Shown one piece after another: positions 11,230 to 23,330 of a stretch of DNA of 64,000 bases (position 1 is its first letter; each line of letters opens with the position of its first letter). The stretch comes from Sanderia malayensis (Eukaryota; Cnidaria; Scyphozoa; Semaeostomeae; Pelagiidae), in contig RQOL01000692.1 of assembly GCA_013076295.1 (NCBI GenBank), forward strand, positions 62,001-126,000, written 5' to 3'. Below the pieces are notes generated by a model. The model did no database searches, had not been told where the DNA came from, and saw only the letters and a program-made list of their open reading frames with translations. The position numbers and the translations under genes are program-made.

Positions 11230-14200
11230 ATGTCTTCTCCACTTGTATTCCAAGATGGTGCACCGAAAAATGGTTTGACAATTGATGAAATTCTGCCAAT
11301 GATTGGTGGGTTCGGGAAATTTCAAATAATCCTTGAAATTGCCTTCTGCATCATGGTTTTTCCTGCCTCGATGGCCATACTATTGCCCTACTTCGCACAA
11401 CATGATCCTGGTTGGAGATGTACCTTTAACAGTACCATATGCAAGTTGGATGGAACTATAACCTCATCGAATAAGAATGATTTTGAGAAGAGATGCAACA
11501 TGCCAAGGTCTGAATGGCAGTTTACACAACCCAAAGATTACTCTGTTGCGACCCAGGTATGTTTTAAAGCTTTATATCATATCTCAATTTTGGTTTTTAT
11601 TGTTTATTTTTTTCCTTGTGGTAAGTTGATCAAATTTAGCGTCATGATGCACGTTCAGCTTATGTTTATAGACCGTGTATTGCAAATCATTTCATTAAAC
11701 GAAACACACAACATATTCACAACGAAATAGCTGGGGCAATTTTTCGAAATAAATTTCTCACAGTATTTATTTAAGGTAGGCACAGGAAAACACGTTTTCA
11801 AATGCCGACTAATGCTTTTTAGACGAACCACTCAATGCTTTAGGATTACAAATACGAACTTGTACACCCTTAGTTGGCAGTAGTTGACACTTAGTTGGCA
11901 GTAGTTGCCTTTTTCTAGCATATCTTCTAATCTTTAGTTTTAGTTTTTATCGATGTTATGTTTTTTTTCTTAGTTTATATCCATGTTATGTTTATTAGTT
12001 TAGTTATTTTGTTTTAGTTTGTTTGGCTTGGTAGTTTGTAGTTATTCATGACGACGCTCTGAAAATGTAGCATGTCATTATTATGAATTGAATTGAATTG
12101 AATTGTACATTGTTGAGTCAATGTAACTTACTTTTTCGAGTATTTTCAAGAAAGATTACGCCTTGTTCTGATGCTAAACCTGCATTATCTATCTATTCAT
12201 TTGCCTTTTGTTACATTTTATCTTATGAAATAGGAGTTCAACCGAGTTTGAGCTATCCCATTTCACAAGCACCACCTTAAGTTTGTGAAATTACGCTAAA
12301 GTTACAAAGTAACTTAAGCGTAATTTAAGTTATCAAACGTATGTAATTTGAGTCAGCTTTGTAACTTGAGTTATCAAACGACGATGATAACGAGCTTCTA
12401 TTCCCAATTTAATTTTAATTTTACAACTTCATGACATTTCTAATCTATTTTTTCTTATCTTCTTCCACCATAGTTTGACTTGAGTTGCGCAATGCAGCCC
12501 TACAACCTCCTTGCGACTTCGATGGTTTTCATATTCTGGGCTCTCGGTGCCGTTGTTCTTGGGTGGCTAGCAGACAAGTATGTCACACTATTCTATTTGC
12601 TTTGGGTTGCATATATACGATACGTTGTCTTGTCTATACATGCATATGTATTTACACGAAGAGTAGATACAAAGAAAAACTGCAGCATTTTTCAATACTC
12701 AGAGTTTCATGCTGTAGTCTTTCCTTTGGTCTACTCTTCATTTATATTTTGCTTTGCTCTTTCACCAGGGGCGTCGAGCATTGTTATTTGACAAAAAGAA
12801 TATAATTTATACGTTATACATATGTTTACATATGAGTTAAGAAGAAGAAAATATTAAAGCTATAATTTAATGGTTTTATTTTTGCAATGCCAGTGAATAA
12901 CACGCTTATTAGCACGATTGACGGAGGACAGAAAGTCAAGCCAAGAGATTGAATTTTACAGGCTTAATTGATGATCTTTCTCAGGTCACTCTTGGGGAGA
13001 TAAGCTGTGAATCTACATCTCCCAGAGAGAGAGATCTGATGGGGATCACGCTTCATTTGATGTTTTCTGCATGTAGTATTTGTTTACATCTGCATGCAGG
13101 CAGTTTCAGATCCAGCTATTGAACCAACTGTCCTAGAAGGCTGAAGCTTGTTTCAGATTGATCAGAGGGCCGTAATTAGTAAGATTCGATTTTCTATGAT
13201 GACAAATTGAAAAACAATTCATAGCTATCTGAGACAGTTTAGAAGCCAAATGGCCACAACGTTTTTAGGGAACTTGTTAAAAAATTGCTAAATTGTCTCC
13301 CTTTGCTTCTAAGTATTCTGTAATAACGAGCGAATCATGTAGGGTCGCGGGAATTGTGAAATGTTTCAAGGTGCAGTTCGTCTATTAGTTTGACAAACCT
13401 TTGATGAATGAATCTTTGAAGAGCAAATCCTTGCAAATACAAATCATTATTATAAAACTGACGACTTCTTTTTCAGATATGGTCGCAAACTTGTGCTCAT
13501 TCCCTCAACGGCGGCCATCGTAATCATAGGTTTCATCAGTGCTTTTTCTCCAAATTTCGCCTTCTACGCCGTGGCTCGTGTCTTGGTTGGGTTTTTTATT
13601 CCTGGTAACATCATACAACTGTTTGTTTTGATATCCGAGTTTGTTGGCCCAAGACATCGACCCCTGGCTGGCATTACTCTTTGGATTGCCTACTCTGCTG
13701 GCATAGCTCTGCTTGGCGTGATAGCTTACTTCGTTCGAACATGGAAACTTTTGATCATCATTTGCACAGCTCCATATTTTTTTTACTTTTATCTTTTTCA
13801 AGTTAGTATCTTCTTGAAAACTACTGCTTTGCATTTTTTTATATCAAAACTAATAATGAAAGTGGTACAAATGTTATTAATCATTTACGAACGTTTGTTA
13901 TTATTTTAAATATAGGTTCATTCCCGAGTCAATCAGGTGGCTCTGTATGAATGGAAAAACTGAAGATGCGATGGAAATTATCAAGCGAATTGCGAAAGTA
14001 AATAGAAGACCTGTCCCTGATGCGAAATTGGCCGAAAAAAGTGACAATACTGAAAGTCTTGTGGTAGCTTTTTGAATCTATTTCGACCAATGAAAATGGC
14101 TGTAAGCAGTTTAATTCAAGGCCTTGCATGGTAAGATATACGATTTGGCTTCTTTCTGTCCTATTTGATAGTGGCATTGTTACAAAAATAACTCAAGAGC

Positions 14201-16012
14201 CAATCATATAACTTAGCGGCCATGACCGTTTGCAATGAAGCGGGAATTAATAAATGTACAGCATGCACAAGAAGAGTGCAACCTATAAAAACAATTGTAA
14301 ATGTAGCAAAGAACAAGACTTGATCATAAGTTTGGTAATTGATGTTCAATTCTGCTCTGCAAACGTGGATGTCAAATTTGAAGTCCACACTAATTGTTGA
14401 CTACCTTTATTTTTTAAGGATTGTGAATGGCCTAGTCTACTTTGGGTGTTTCGTTCGCCGCAGCGGATCTTGGTGGCAACATGTACAGAGACTACATCCT
14501 ACTGTCTTTGTCGAAATACCAGCTATTATGCTTCCATATATCTCTGTCAGAAGTATGTACACTTTGCTGTTGAAGTACAATAATAGCTGAGATGTGTTTT
14601 ATTCAAATTCTAACTTTACCACTGGCTTGCGCTTGCTGGAATTGGCTTGGTCAAGACATTGATTTCGCTTCATGTTTACTTTCAGAATTGGTCGCAAGAA
14701 GCCTGTGGTAGTAGCAAGACTTATTGGTGGCTTGGCCTGTATTGCAGCAACGTTGATTCCAGCAAATGATAAAAAGTCTGGTAGGTGAATCATTCTTGTT
14801 AGTGCTTCCTTGTAAGTTTTAACACTGTACAATATTCATAGAAAAAGTTGAGGTGTAAGCGTTCTACAGACGACCTATATACGACAACACATTCAGATGC
14901 AGGCGTAGATACGTAGATGTATGGGCGTTCACACTGACAAGTTGTTAACTTTTGATACATTTACGCCGCACCGCTGGAAATTGAATTATAGTGAGCAATG
15001 GACTCTGGGAAATATACATCTTTCCATTAAGTGACATCTTTATCGGTTTTAAATGTTTGTTTTTGAACGGCATACGTCAATGGCCGTTACAAAGTGATTT
15101 TTGCATGGGTGGGCCACTAGCGTTTTTAAAGATTGTGCTAGAACGATGGAAATTGTTTTAGATTGGTCAGAAAACTTTAATCAGAACGAATTGGCTCCTT
15201 GAGAGTGAACTTTCTGTTGCTTAATTAACTATAGAGTGTACTTACTGATCATATTCTATATTGTGTCCGTTTCTTACATTTTAATATTTTTAATTGTACT
15301 TTTTTTGATAGATTTGATACCATTGAGAGTGTGTTTCGGAATCTTTGGTAAATTATGCATCACAATATCTTTTGCATCGATTTACATTTGGTCAGCAGAG
15401 CTCTATCCAACTGTCATTCGGTAAGTAATATCTGAAATACATAATAGTAATAACAGAATGGATAACACAGTTAGGATTAAATGGTAAATAGAGAACCTCG
15501 TCAATATCATCACCAACGGAACAATCCTTGCCATATTGAATATTAGGCCATATTTGGAAGGTTGTCACAAGACAGGGTCCTATTGTATGGCTTTACGATT
15601 TCCAAATGTCAGAAGCCATTCATCTGCTGTGAGCTTTGAATAGGTGTTTAACCTTTAGTGTTTGGAATTTGATGAATGCTCATATAATAAAGACCACACG
15701 GATAACTGGTTATTAAACTTTGTTAATATTTGTAGTGGTGCAGCCATGGGCTATCTTCAGATAGCAGCCGACTTGGCTCAGCTTTGGCTCCTTGGGTCGC
15801 GAAATGGCTCATCGGTATACACGTTGTGTTGCCTTTTCATTGATGGGGGGATGTGCCATCATCTGTGCTTTGCTCCTTTTGAAACTGCCAGAAACAGCAT
15901 TCAAACCAACTGCTGAAACATTTAACGACTTGCAAAAGATGCAAATGTTAAAGCAGCAAATGTTGAATCGAAGACATCTGATGGTGAAGATGGGGGAACG
16001 CCTCTTGTATAA
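11230..16012 (+). CDS. SLC22-like transporter gene B, left-contig duplicate with broken frames
   Basis: Exons 11230-11556, 12474-12577, 13477-13801, 13916-14130, 14419-14552, 14686-14780, 15312-15420, 15736-16012. This is the same gene as 27088-31881 but with single-base indels in exon 3 (an extra T near 13785), exon 4, exon 5 and exon 8, which break the frame. The right-contig copy is free of them. The errors fall mostly in homopolymers and almost no substitutions accompany them, so this is an assembly duplicate and not a second gene or a true pseudogene. Confidence 0.8.
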
Positions 16013-17649
16013 GAAACTAACAATAGCTGAATCTACGCTGCTATGCTAACAATAGCTTTATGGTTTGAGCCTCGCATATACAAGAAACCAGTTCCTGGGA
16101 CTACTTCAAAGTATAGTTCAGCCTCGATTTGATCAACAAAGTGGAATACGGATCGGGCTTTGTTTCCTGAAAAGTTCTGAGTATCAAATTACTACCTTTA
16201 TTTTCCTGTCTTCTTCCATTTAAGCAATGTTCAATCAGTTTAGGCCATACTAACAATTATGCTATTACCTTTATTGCCATGTCATGCTTAGATCCTTGGA
16301 TATTCCAGGCCAAAGTTAACAAAGGCTACACTGATGCCCCATTCGGTTGTTTTTTCACTTTTCTGTTTGGGGAGTGAATGTCACTTGAACTCATTTGTAA
16401 ATTAATGCTTTTACTGTCGCAAAGTCCAGTATGCGCTTATTGAAGGGGGGTGTAGGGAACGCATTTGCAAGGAACGAAGTGCGAGGGGAAACGCGGCCCC
16501 TGGCAGTAAGTTGTACGAGGTACGCGAGGCCCCGTTGAGCCTAATACGTTACTGATTTGTATCAGTATAGGTTATTGATGTGCTACTCCCAGTTTTTGTG
16601 ATATGAAGTGTTTGCACCTTTCCCATCCCTGCAAAGTTTGGCGTCTTAAATGCATTGCGACTTTCAATTAATCAGGTGGTTTGTGAAATACAACCTTGGA
16701 TATGCCTCTCTCAGTGGATAGGAAGGTTGGTGGGTAAATTTGTTTGCTTGATCTGCTTAATAGCAACTAGGTATGTGTTGCTTTGTTTGTGAATTTTTGC
16801 CCTTTGAGGGCATTGCATTGTCTTATTACCGTATTTCCTCGATTAAACGCCCCCTCAATTAAGCGCCCCCCACATAACAATTTTAAGTTGGTGTAGTGTA
16901 TTGTGGTACCAAAGCCAATTGCTTTCCAATTTTTTGCAATAGTGTTCATATGTTGGCATATTTCTTTTGTGCCCATCAGTTCTTTGTGCAAAACTATGGC
17001 GACCTTCATTTTCGACGTTGTTGCCCAATAATAGGCACAACGAAACCATTTTCTCTTTCCCCGGATCCAATGACAGAGACTGTGATCTTGAACTTTCTAA
17101 TAACGCCCCTCGAATAATTCCCCCTCGATTAGGCGCTTAATTTGATTGGCTTGTCGCTTGTTAGCCTGCTGTGTTGGGAGCTCTCAGTGGTTTATTGTGC
17201 TTGTCATTTTCATCAAGCTGAGATTAGATACAGGCAGCATCGCTTTGCGTGATATTTTACGATTTGTGCCAGATTAAAATACCTTGCCTGCGTCAAGTAA
17301 TCAACGCACCCCTGGTGCGGCCCTGTTAATTTGGTTGTTGATTAGCATCGAAGCACAGTCATGCAATATGAAGCATCCTTAAAGACGAGACATATTTTAC
17401 TTGCACATATTCTCGTCTTAAAGACGAGAAATATGTGCAATTAAAGGTTTTGCATTATTAGGAACTTCCGGAAATGCGATAGCAAAAAAGATCCAAAAAG
17501 TAAGAATTTCAGAAACATACCTTGAGAGGAAAATGCCCGCATATTTATTTTGCTATTATTCCGCTGTTTTATTGTTCAACTATCGTACTTCCTGTCTTCG
17601 CTTCCCTCTCCTACGTTTCCAGGCCAGGCCAAGCCAAAGTAAAACAAAG
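16013..17649. other. Intergenic B-C (left contig)
   Basis: Contains a copy of the dispersed CCTCGATTAAACGCCCC repeat family (about 16829-17140) and a broken palindrome (17401-17440). No gene supported. Same content as 31882-33525. Confidence 0.5.
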
Positions 17650-20600
17650 ATGGCAGTTCCAAACTGTAAAGAAAGCTTAACAAAAGAAGGCCTAACTGTG
17701 GACGAGGCTCTACCAATAATTGGCGAATTCGGGAAGTTTCAAATAGTTCTCGTAATGGCTTTTTGCGTAATGAAAATTCCTGGTTCCATGGCCGTATTAT
17801 TGCCTTTCTTCGCACAACATGATCCTGGTTGGAAGTGTGCCTTTAACAGTACCGTATGCAAGTTGAATGGAACTATCACCTCATCGAATAAGAATGATTT
17901 TGAGAAGAGATGCAACATGCCAAGGTCTGAATGGCAGTTTACACAACCCAAACATTACTCTGTTGTTACCCAGGTATGTAATACATTGATGCCTTCAATA
18001 AAAATACTTCATTTCATGACCAATAATTACAATAATGGAACCCCTTGGGGCATAAAAGCACAACCTCAGCCTGACCCTTCTGAATAATGTCGCAAGTTTT
18101 CCTACGATGTATGAGTCAATTTCCTCTTGAGCTATTGTTATCCTCCGTTTTTAAATTGTCATGCGTCACTTCTAACTATATACTACCTCTTTCAGCTTCA
18201 TACGTCACTACTTAGATCAGTGCACAAAACCCTACACCATTGACTATTTCTCGTCATATTACTGTATACTTTGCAGTTCGATGTGGTTTGCGATATGCAA
18301 CCCTACAATCTTCTCACAACGTCACTTTTCTTCCTTTGTTGGGGTCTTGGTGCTGCCATTTTTGGACGCCTCTCAGACAGGTGCGTAGTATGCATTATTG
18401 ATACGCCCCTTTGTCCCCCTCCCTGTAGCCAATGGAAAATAATAGAACAAACTCTCCTTCGTTGCTTATTTCTTGTATATGTTCTGTTTTGTTCCATATC
18501 AAAAATATATGGGCTGGTATGTCCCTTTTGACAAATATATGGGCTGACATATCCCGTATCACAAATACATGCAGGGCTGGTATGTCCCATATCACAAATA
18601 CATGGGCTGGTATGTCCCATATCAAATACATGGGCTGGTGTGTCTCATATCACAAATATATGGTCTGGTGTGTCCTATATCACAAGTATATGGGCTGGTA
18701 TGTCCCGTATCACAAATATTTGTGTTGGTGTGCCTTCACGAATCGTTCTTATGTATTTTAGTTTCTTATCATCACAATTCGTATCTTTTTCTTTCAGATT
18801 TGGTCGTAAGCTTATTTTGATTCCCACGACTTCTGGCGTGATGATAATAGGCCTAATCAGCGCATTTGCTCCGAATTTCGCTTTTTTTGCCGTATGTCGT
18901 ATTCTCATGGGGTTCCTCCATCCTGGCAGCTTTGTTCAAATGTTTATCCTGGTCTCGGAGTTCGTTCGACCAAAGCACAGACCCGCGGCCCTGACTTACC
19001 AATTCTTTCAACATCAGCCTCTGTATACTTGGTTTCGTCGCCTACTTCATTCGAACTTGGAAGCTCCTGATTATTGTCTGTACGGCTCCTTATTTCTTCG
19101 TGTTCATCTTCTTCAAGTAGGTATTGCTTCGACTTTCACCTGCGCTTATACTCAACGCCTTGGGTGCTATTTAAGTTTTTTAAGTTAAAGTCATTGGGCA
19201 CTTATTAGGGAAGTTTAGTCTCAGGACACACCGTCTTTGCAAGGAGCCTTTTTTGCGTTTATTGTAAAGCCTGGTTTCCATATAGTCGCTGAGGGTCGTT
19301 GAGGGTCGCCCGAAGGATTAAAGTCAGCTTTGGACAATATCTGTGGATTTTTAGTCCTTTCAGCGACCTTCAGCAACCCTCAACGACTATATGGAAACCA
19401 GGCTTAAGAAAGGGATTTATTGCGAAACATGCAACTTTTACTAACAAATGAGAATTCCTTAGAATTGCTGGCACAGTGCTCCAGTTTTGCATGCATCTTG
19501 TGGTCACGCAATTAGCAATGATGTACACAACTTTAAATGTAGATTTAGCTGCTCTTGAAAGCTCTCTTTTTGTTTTATATATTTCTAGGTGGGTTCCCGA
19601 GTCAGCAAGATGGCTATGTTTACATGGTAAAGCCGAAGAGGGGATGAAAGTGATCAAGAGAATTGCGAAAATCAATGGAAAAGATTTTCCACGAGATCTC
19701 ACATTGATCGAAGTTGAGAAGACCTCCGCAAAATCCAGTGGAAATATATTGAATTTGTTCAGACCAAAGAAAATGGCAATTAGTTCAATTATTCAAGGAT
19801 TTGCTTGGTAAGCCGAGAGTATTATTACAATTCAAATATAATATGATGATCATGGTATATGTTGATGTCAGGCGCCACCATCGAGCATTGGACAAATTCT
19901 CAAAAACTCCATTTCACTGGGATCACTTTTTCACATTAGATTACTCAAGATTTCAAAATATCTGAATAGCCCTGTTTTGTCCCTAATGCACCCTAGCGTC
20001 GGCAACTCCCATATCCTTGTAATTTGACCCCTATACACAATGAACAGTATACGGTGGGAAATTATGTGCATGTTGCAGAATGGATAACTGATAAATTGTT
20101 GTGAATTAGTCTACTACGGAGTTTCATTCGCCGCAGCTGATCTCGGTGGCAGCATGTACAGAGACTACATCCTTCTATCCCTTGTTGCAATACCGGCAGA
20201 TATTCTCTCCATTTACCTGTGCAAAAAGTAAGTATTTGCCATTTCAACCTCCTTTTAGAATAATGTCTTAAATAAACGGTCTCGAATCTCTTAACTTACC
20301 ACATGTTCTGGGTATTGAATCTCCTTTAAAAATGTCCTGGTGCTCATAAAATTACTCGCAAAGTTGGATGAGCTTTTATTGAAGGGGGCGTTTAGAAGAG
20401 TGTAGTAGTTAATTGCTTAGAGGATATACGATAATTTATTATTTACTCGAGAAATCACGATGTGTTATGAAAACATGCAAGCTAAAGTAGCTTTCTCTAT
20501 CTCTCGTTGCAATTTTCTTCTAGAGTCGGTCGCAAAAAGACCATGTGTCATCGGTATCGATTGCCGGATTGGCATGCGTTGCTGCATCAATTATCCCAAA

Positions 20601-21444
20601 CGATGGAACTCGCCCACGTAAGCTACTTTTTACCTTCACATAAAGTTTTTTAACGGACGTTGAATGGAGTCAAGATGTATACCCAAGGCCTCTTGAACTT
20701 CCAATTTCTGTAACTGATGTTGGGATTGGGGTTTGGGGAGATACCTGTCCCTGGCAACCCTCAAGTCCTTGTTTTGCTTGCACCTTCTTGTTATCGTTAA
20801 ATTAAAAGTTTTGTAACCTCTTTGCAAGTTTTCTCATTTCTCGACAGATTTGATACCGTTGAGAGTGTGCCTTGGAATATTGGGCAAGTTTTGCATCTCA
20901 ATGTCTTTTGATTCCATATACACGTGGTCTGCTGAATTGTATCCAACTGTTATCAGGTACGTGGAACAATCAACCAATTGAATAACCCTCCTTATTTTTG
21001 CCTGCCAACAAGACTGTCACAAACGTTACCGACACTTTCAGTTTCAATGAAATCATTAATAAGCACAGCCGTCTCTATAAGCATACGCTCTCTCTAATTA
21101 TGGGTGCTTCTTATTTTTATATGTTATGGTGTGTTATACAGTGTTCCATTTGTAAGCGTAACTATCTGATGATTTTTGCTTTAAGGGGCGTGGCAATGGG
21201 TTATTTACAAATAGCAGCCCGACTTGGCTCAGCTTTGGCTCCTTGGGTCGCGAGATGGCTCATCGGTATACACGCTGTATTGCCGTTTTCATTGATGGGA
21301 GGACTTGCTATTATTGTTGCGGTGCTGCAGTTGAAATTGCCGGAGACAGCTTTCAAGCCAACTGCTGAAACATTCGACGATTTGGATGATGTTGAGGATT
21401 TTCGAGGAGATGGTGATCGAGTTGGAAAAGAATCTCAAATTTGA
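17650..21444 (+). CDS. SLC22-like transporter gene C, left-contig duplicate with damaged exons
   Basis: Same gene as 33526-37402. Exon 1 17650-17973, exon 2 18277-18380, exon 3 18798-19116, exon 4 19589-19807, last exon ending at 21444. Exon 3 is 5 bp shorter than in the right contig, and exon 5 (around 20100) has lost about 14 bp including the splice acceptor. The copy cannot encode a full transporter as assembled. Because the right-contig version is intact and otherwise matches, I attribute the damage to poor consensus. Confidence 0.8.
18485..18745. repeat. 30-bp minisatellite in intron 2 of gene C (left-contig copy)
   Basis: Units like ATGGGCTGGTATGTCCCATA. It has about one unit fewer than the right-contig copy at 34385-34645, plus small internal indels. 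Confidence 0.85.
19268..19404. mobile_element. Tourist-like MITE (left-contig copy)
   Basis: 137-bp inverted-repeat element, AGCCTGGTTTCCATATAGTC at the left end and its complement at the right, flanked by TAA on both sides. Same insertion as 35182-35319, in intron 3 of gene C. Confidence 0.75.
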
Positions 21445-21937
21445 ATTGAATATGGGCAAGTTACTCATTTTTAATTATATATTTTTCCATGTAGTCACTT
21501 CTTGTCGTTTAATAGGTGGAACAATGAATTTTCAAGAGCATAATTTTCTAGAGCATGATTTTATATTTTAAGTGAAAGATTAGTGTATTAAAACAATTGT
21601 TTGGATATATTTACGCTTCTGCCTCTGAATTCACTGCAGAATGTGGAAATCAAAAATGAGATTTTGCGGCTGGCTTCGCAGCTAAATTTGTTACCTATTG
21701 TTTAGCATTTATGAACGTATTGCTTGAATGATCACGAATTGCTGAAACAAATGCTTTATTAATATTTTTTTAATTGTAATGTAAATTTTTAAGGTGCATT
21801 CCAATTGCTTTTGATACGGGAGCTCGCGGTGTGAGAAATGGCCTAAGACCGCAACCAAGCAAAGCAATACTGTAATTTTTCAAATTTGCTTGAGGAAACC
21901 TGGCTGTCTTCTTCAACCTGAGACACTGAACCTAAAG
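21445..21937. other. Intergenic C-D (left contig)
   Basis: AT-rich with no supported gene. Duplicate of 37403-37895. Confidence 0.5.
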
Positions 21938-23230
21938 ATGCCCGATTCTTCGAAAACGAATTTGATTGTGAAGACGTCAAGCAGTGGTCTGATCGTGGAC
22001 GAGGTTCTGCTAGTTGTTGGAGAATTTGGCAGATTTCAAATCCTCTTGACCATTATACTGGCTGTGATTAGGATAGGATCCCAATATCGATGTCCGTACT
22101 ATTGCCCTACTTCGCACAACATGATCCTGGTTGGAGGTGTGCCTTTAACAGTACCGCATGCAAGTTGAATGGAACTATAACCTCATCTAATAAGAATGAT
22201 TTTGAGAAGAGATGCAACATGCCAAGGTCTGAATGGCAGTTTTCACAACCCAAACATTACTCTGTTGTTACCCAGGTCAGATATGCACAGTAAACATATA
22301 ATTTAGCCTGAGTGAATGATAGCCATATAATTTAGCCTGAGTGAATGATTTCTCGTAGACTTCAACGTTAAATTTCCACTGGATGCTCAATTGTATTTCT
22401 ATAGTTTTTTTTATAACTTTTTTCATTTATAATGGGTCTAATTGACGCATGTTTCTTTGAATGGAACAGTTTGATTTGAGCTGTGATATGCGACCATACA
22501 ATCATCTTGCAACTTCATTGTATTTCATATGCTGGGCAATTGGTGGTGTGGTTCTTGGTTACCTTGGAGACAAGTAAGTATATTGTTAAATTCTTTTTGT
22601 ACAAGGTTGTCGGGGGCATTTAAGGAGGGGAGGGGAGTGGCATTTAAGGAGGGGCGTGTGCAGCTTACGAATTCAGTTGAACCCTTCGTTTTTACGACGA
22701 TATAGCTATTGGCAATCAACGCACTTCTTTCACAAAAACCCCGTTAATTCGGTGCCTGCTTTTGACCGCACCTTGACGGTGGTGTTCCACGCAATGTAAT
22801 TCTCATCCCGATTCTTGCAAAGATACTGGAACTATTCTAGTATCTTTGCAATAATCCAGTACTATTGCAGTATCTTTGATTATTGTTTTCTCTTTCAGAT
22901 ACGGTCGTAAACAGATACTTCTGCCTTCAGTTGTTGCCATCATAATCATTGGCTTTGCCAGCGCCTTCTCTCCCAATTTCGCTTGTTACTCTGTCGCACG
23001 TGGTCTAATTGGGTTTTTCTACGCCGGCTGTTCGATTCAGATACTCTAGACAGGGAATTTACCACAACAATCTAAGGATCTGGGTAACCAAAAATTTTAA
23101 TGCTCAGAATGAAAGTCTGTATATAGGAGATCAAAATTCCGAGTTGGGACATTTCGGAAAATTAACTGTTCTCACGTGATAGTGACGTAATTAATTAGGC
23201 TGCAAGACACGGTCAGAAAAAAATCAACCA
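21938..23230 (+). pseudogene. SLC22-like transporter gene D, 5' part, left-contig duplicate
   Basis: Exon 1 21938-22275 with the same 5-bp AGGAT duplication as the right contig, exon 2 22470-22573, exon 3 starting at 22899. Exon 3 is interrupted at 23046 by the left end of the palindromic element (23047-23230), where the contig stops at the N gap. Both lesions are shared with 37896-45376, so they are real features of this gene and not contig-specific errors. Confidence 0.8.
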
Positions 23231-23330
23231 NNNNNNNNNNNNNNNNNNNNNNNNNNNNNNNNNNNNNNNNNNNNNNNNNNNNNNNNNNNNNNNNNNNNNN
23301 NNNNNNNNNNNNNNNNNNNNNNNNNNNNNN
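23231..23330. other. Assembly gap of exactly 100 N
   Basis: A run of 100 N, the usual placeholder for a gap of unknown size. Sequence left of it matches 39006-39189; sequence right of it matches 7472 onward. The two contigs overlap, so the gap has no biological length. Confidence 0.95.

Larger units (their letters stand above)
7472..23230. repeat. Left copy of a 15.8-kb assembly duplication
   Basis: Matches 23331-39189 end to end, in the same order, with nearly only short insertions or deletions as differences. Boundaries coincide with the start of the right contig and the end of the left contig. Confidence 0.9.
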
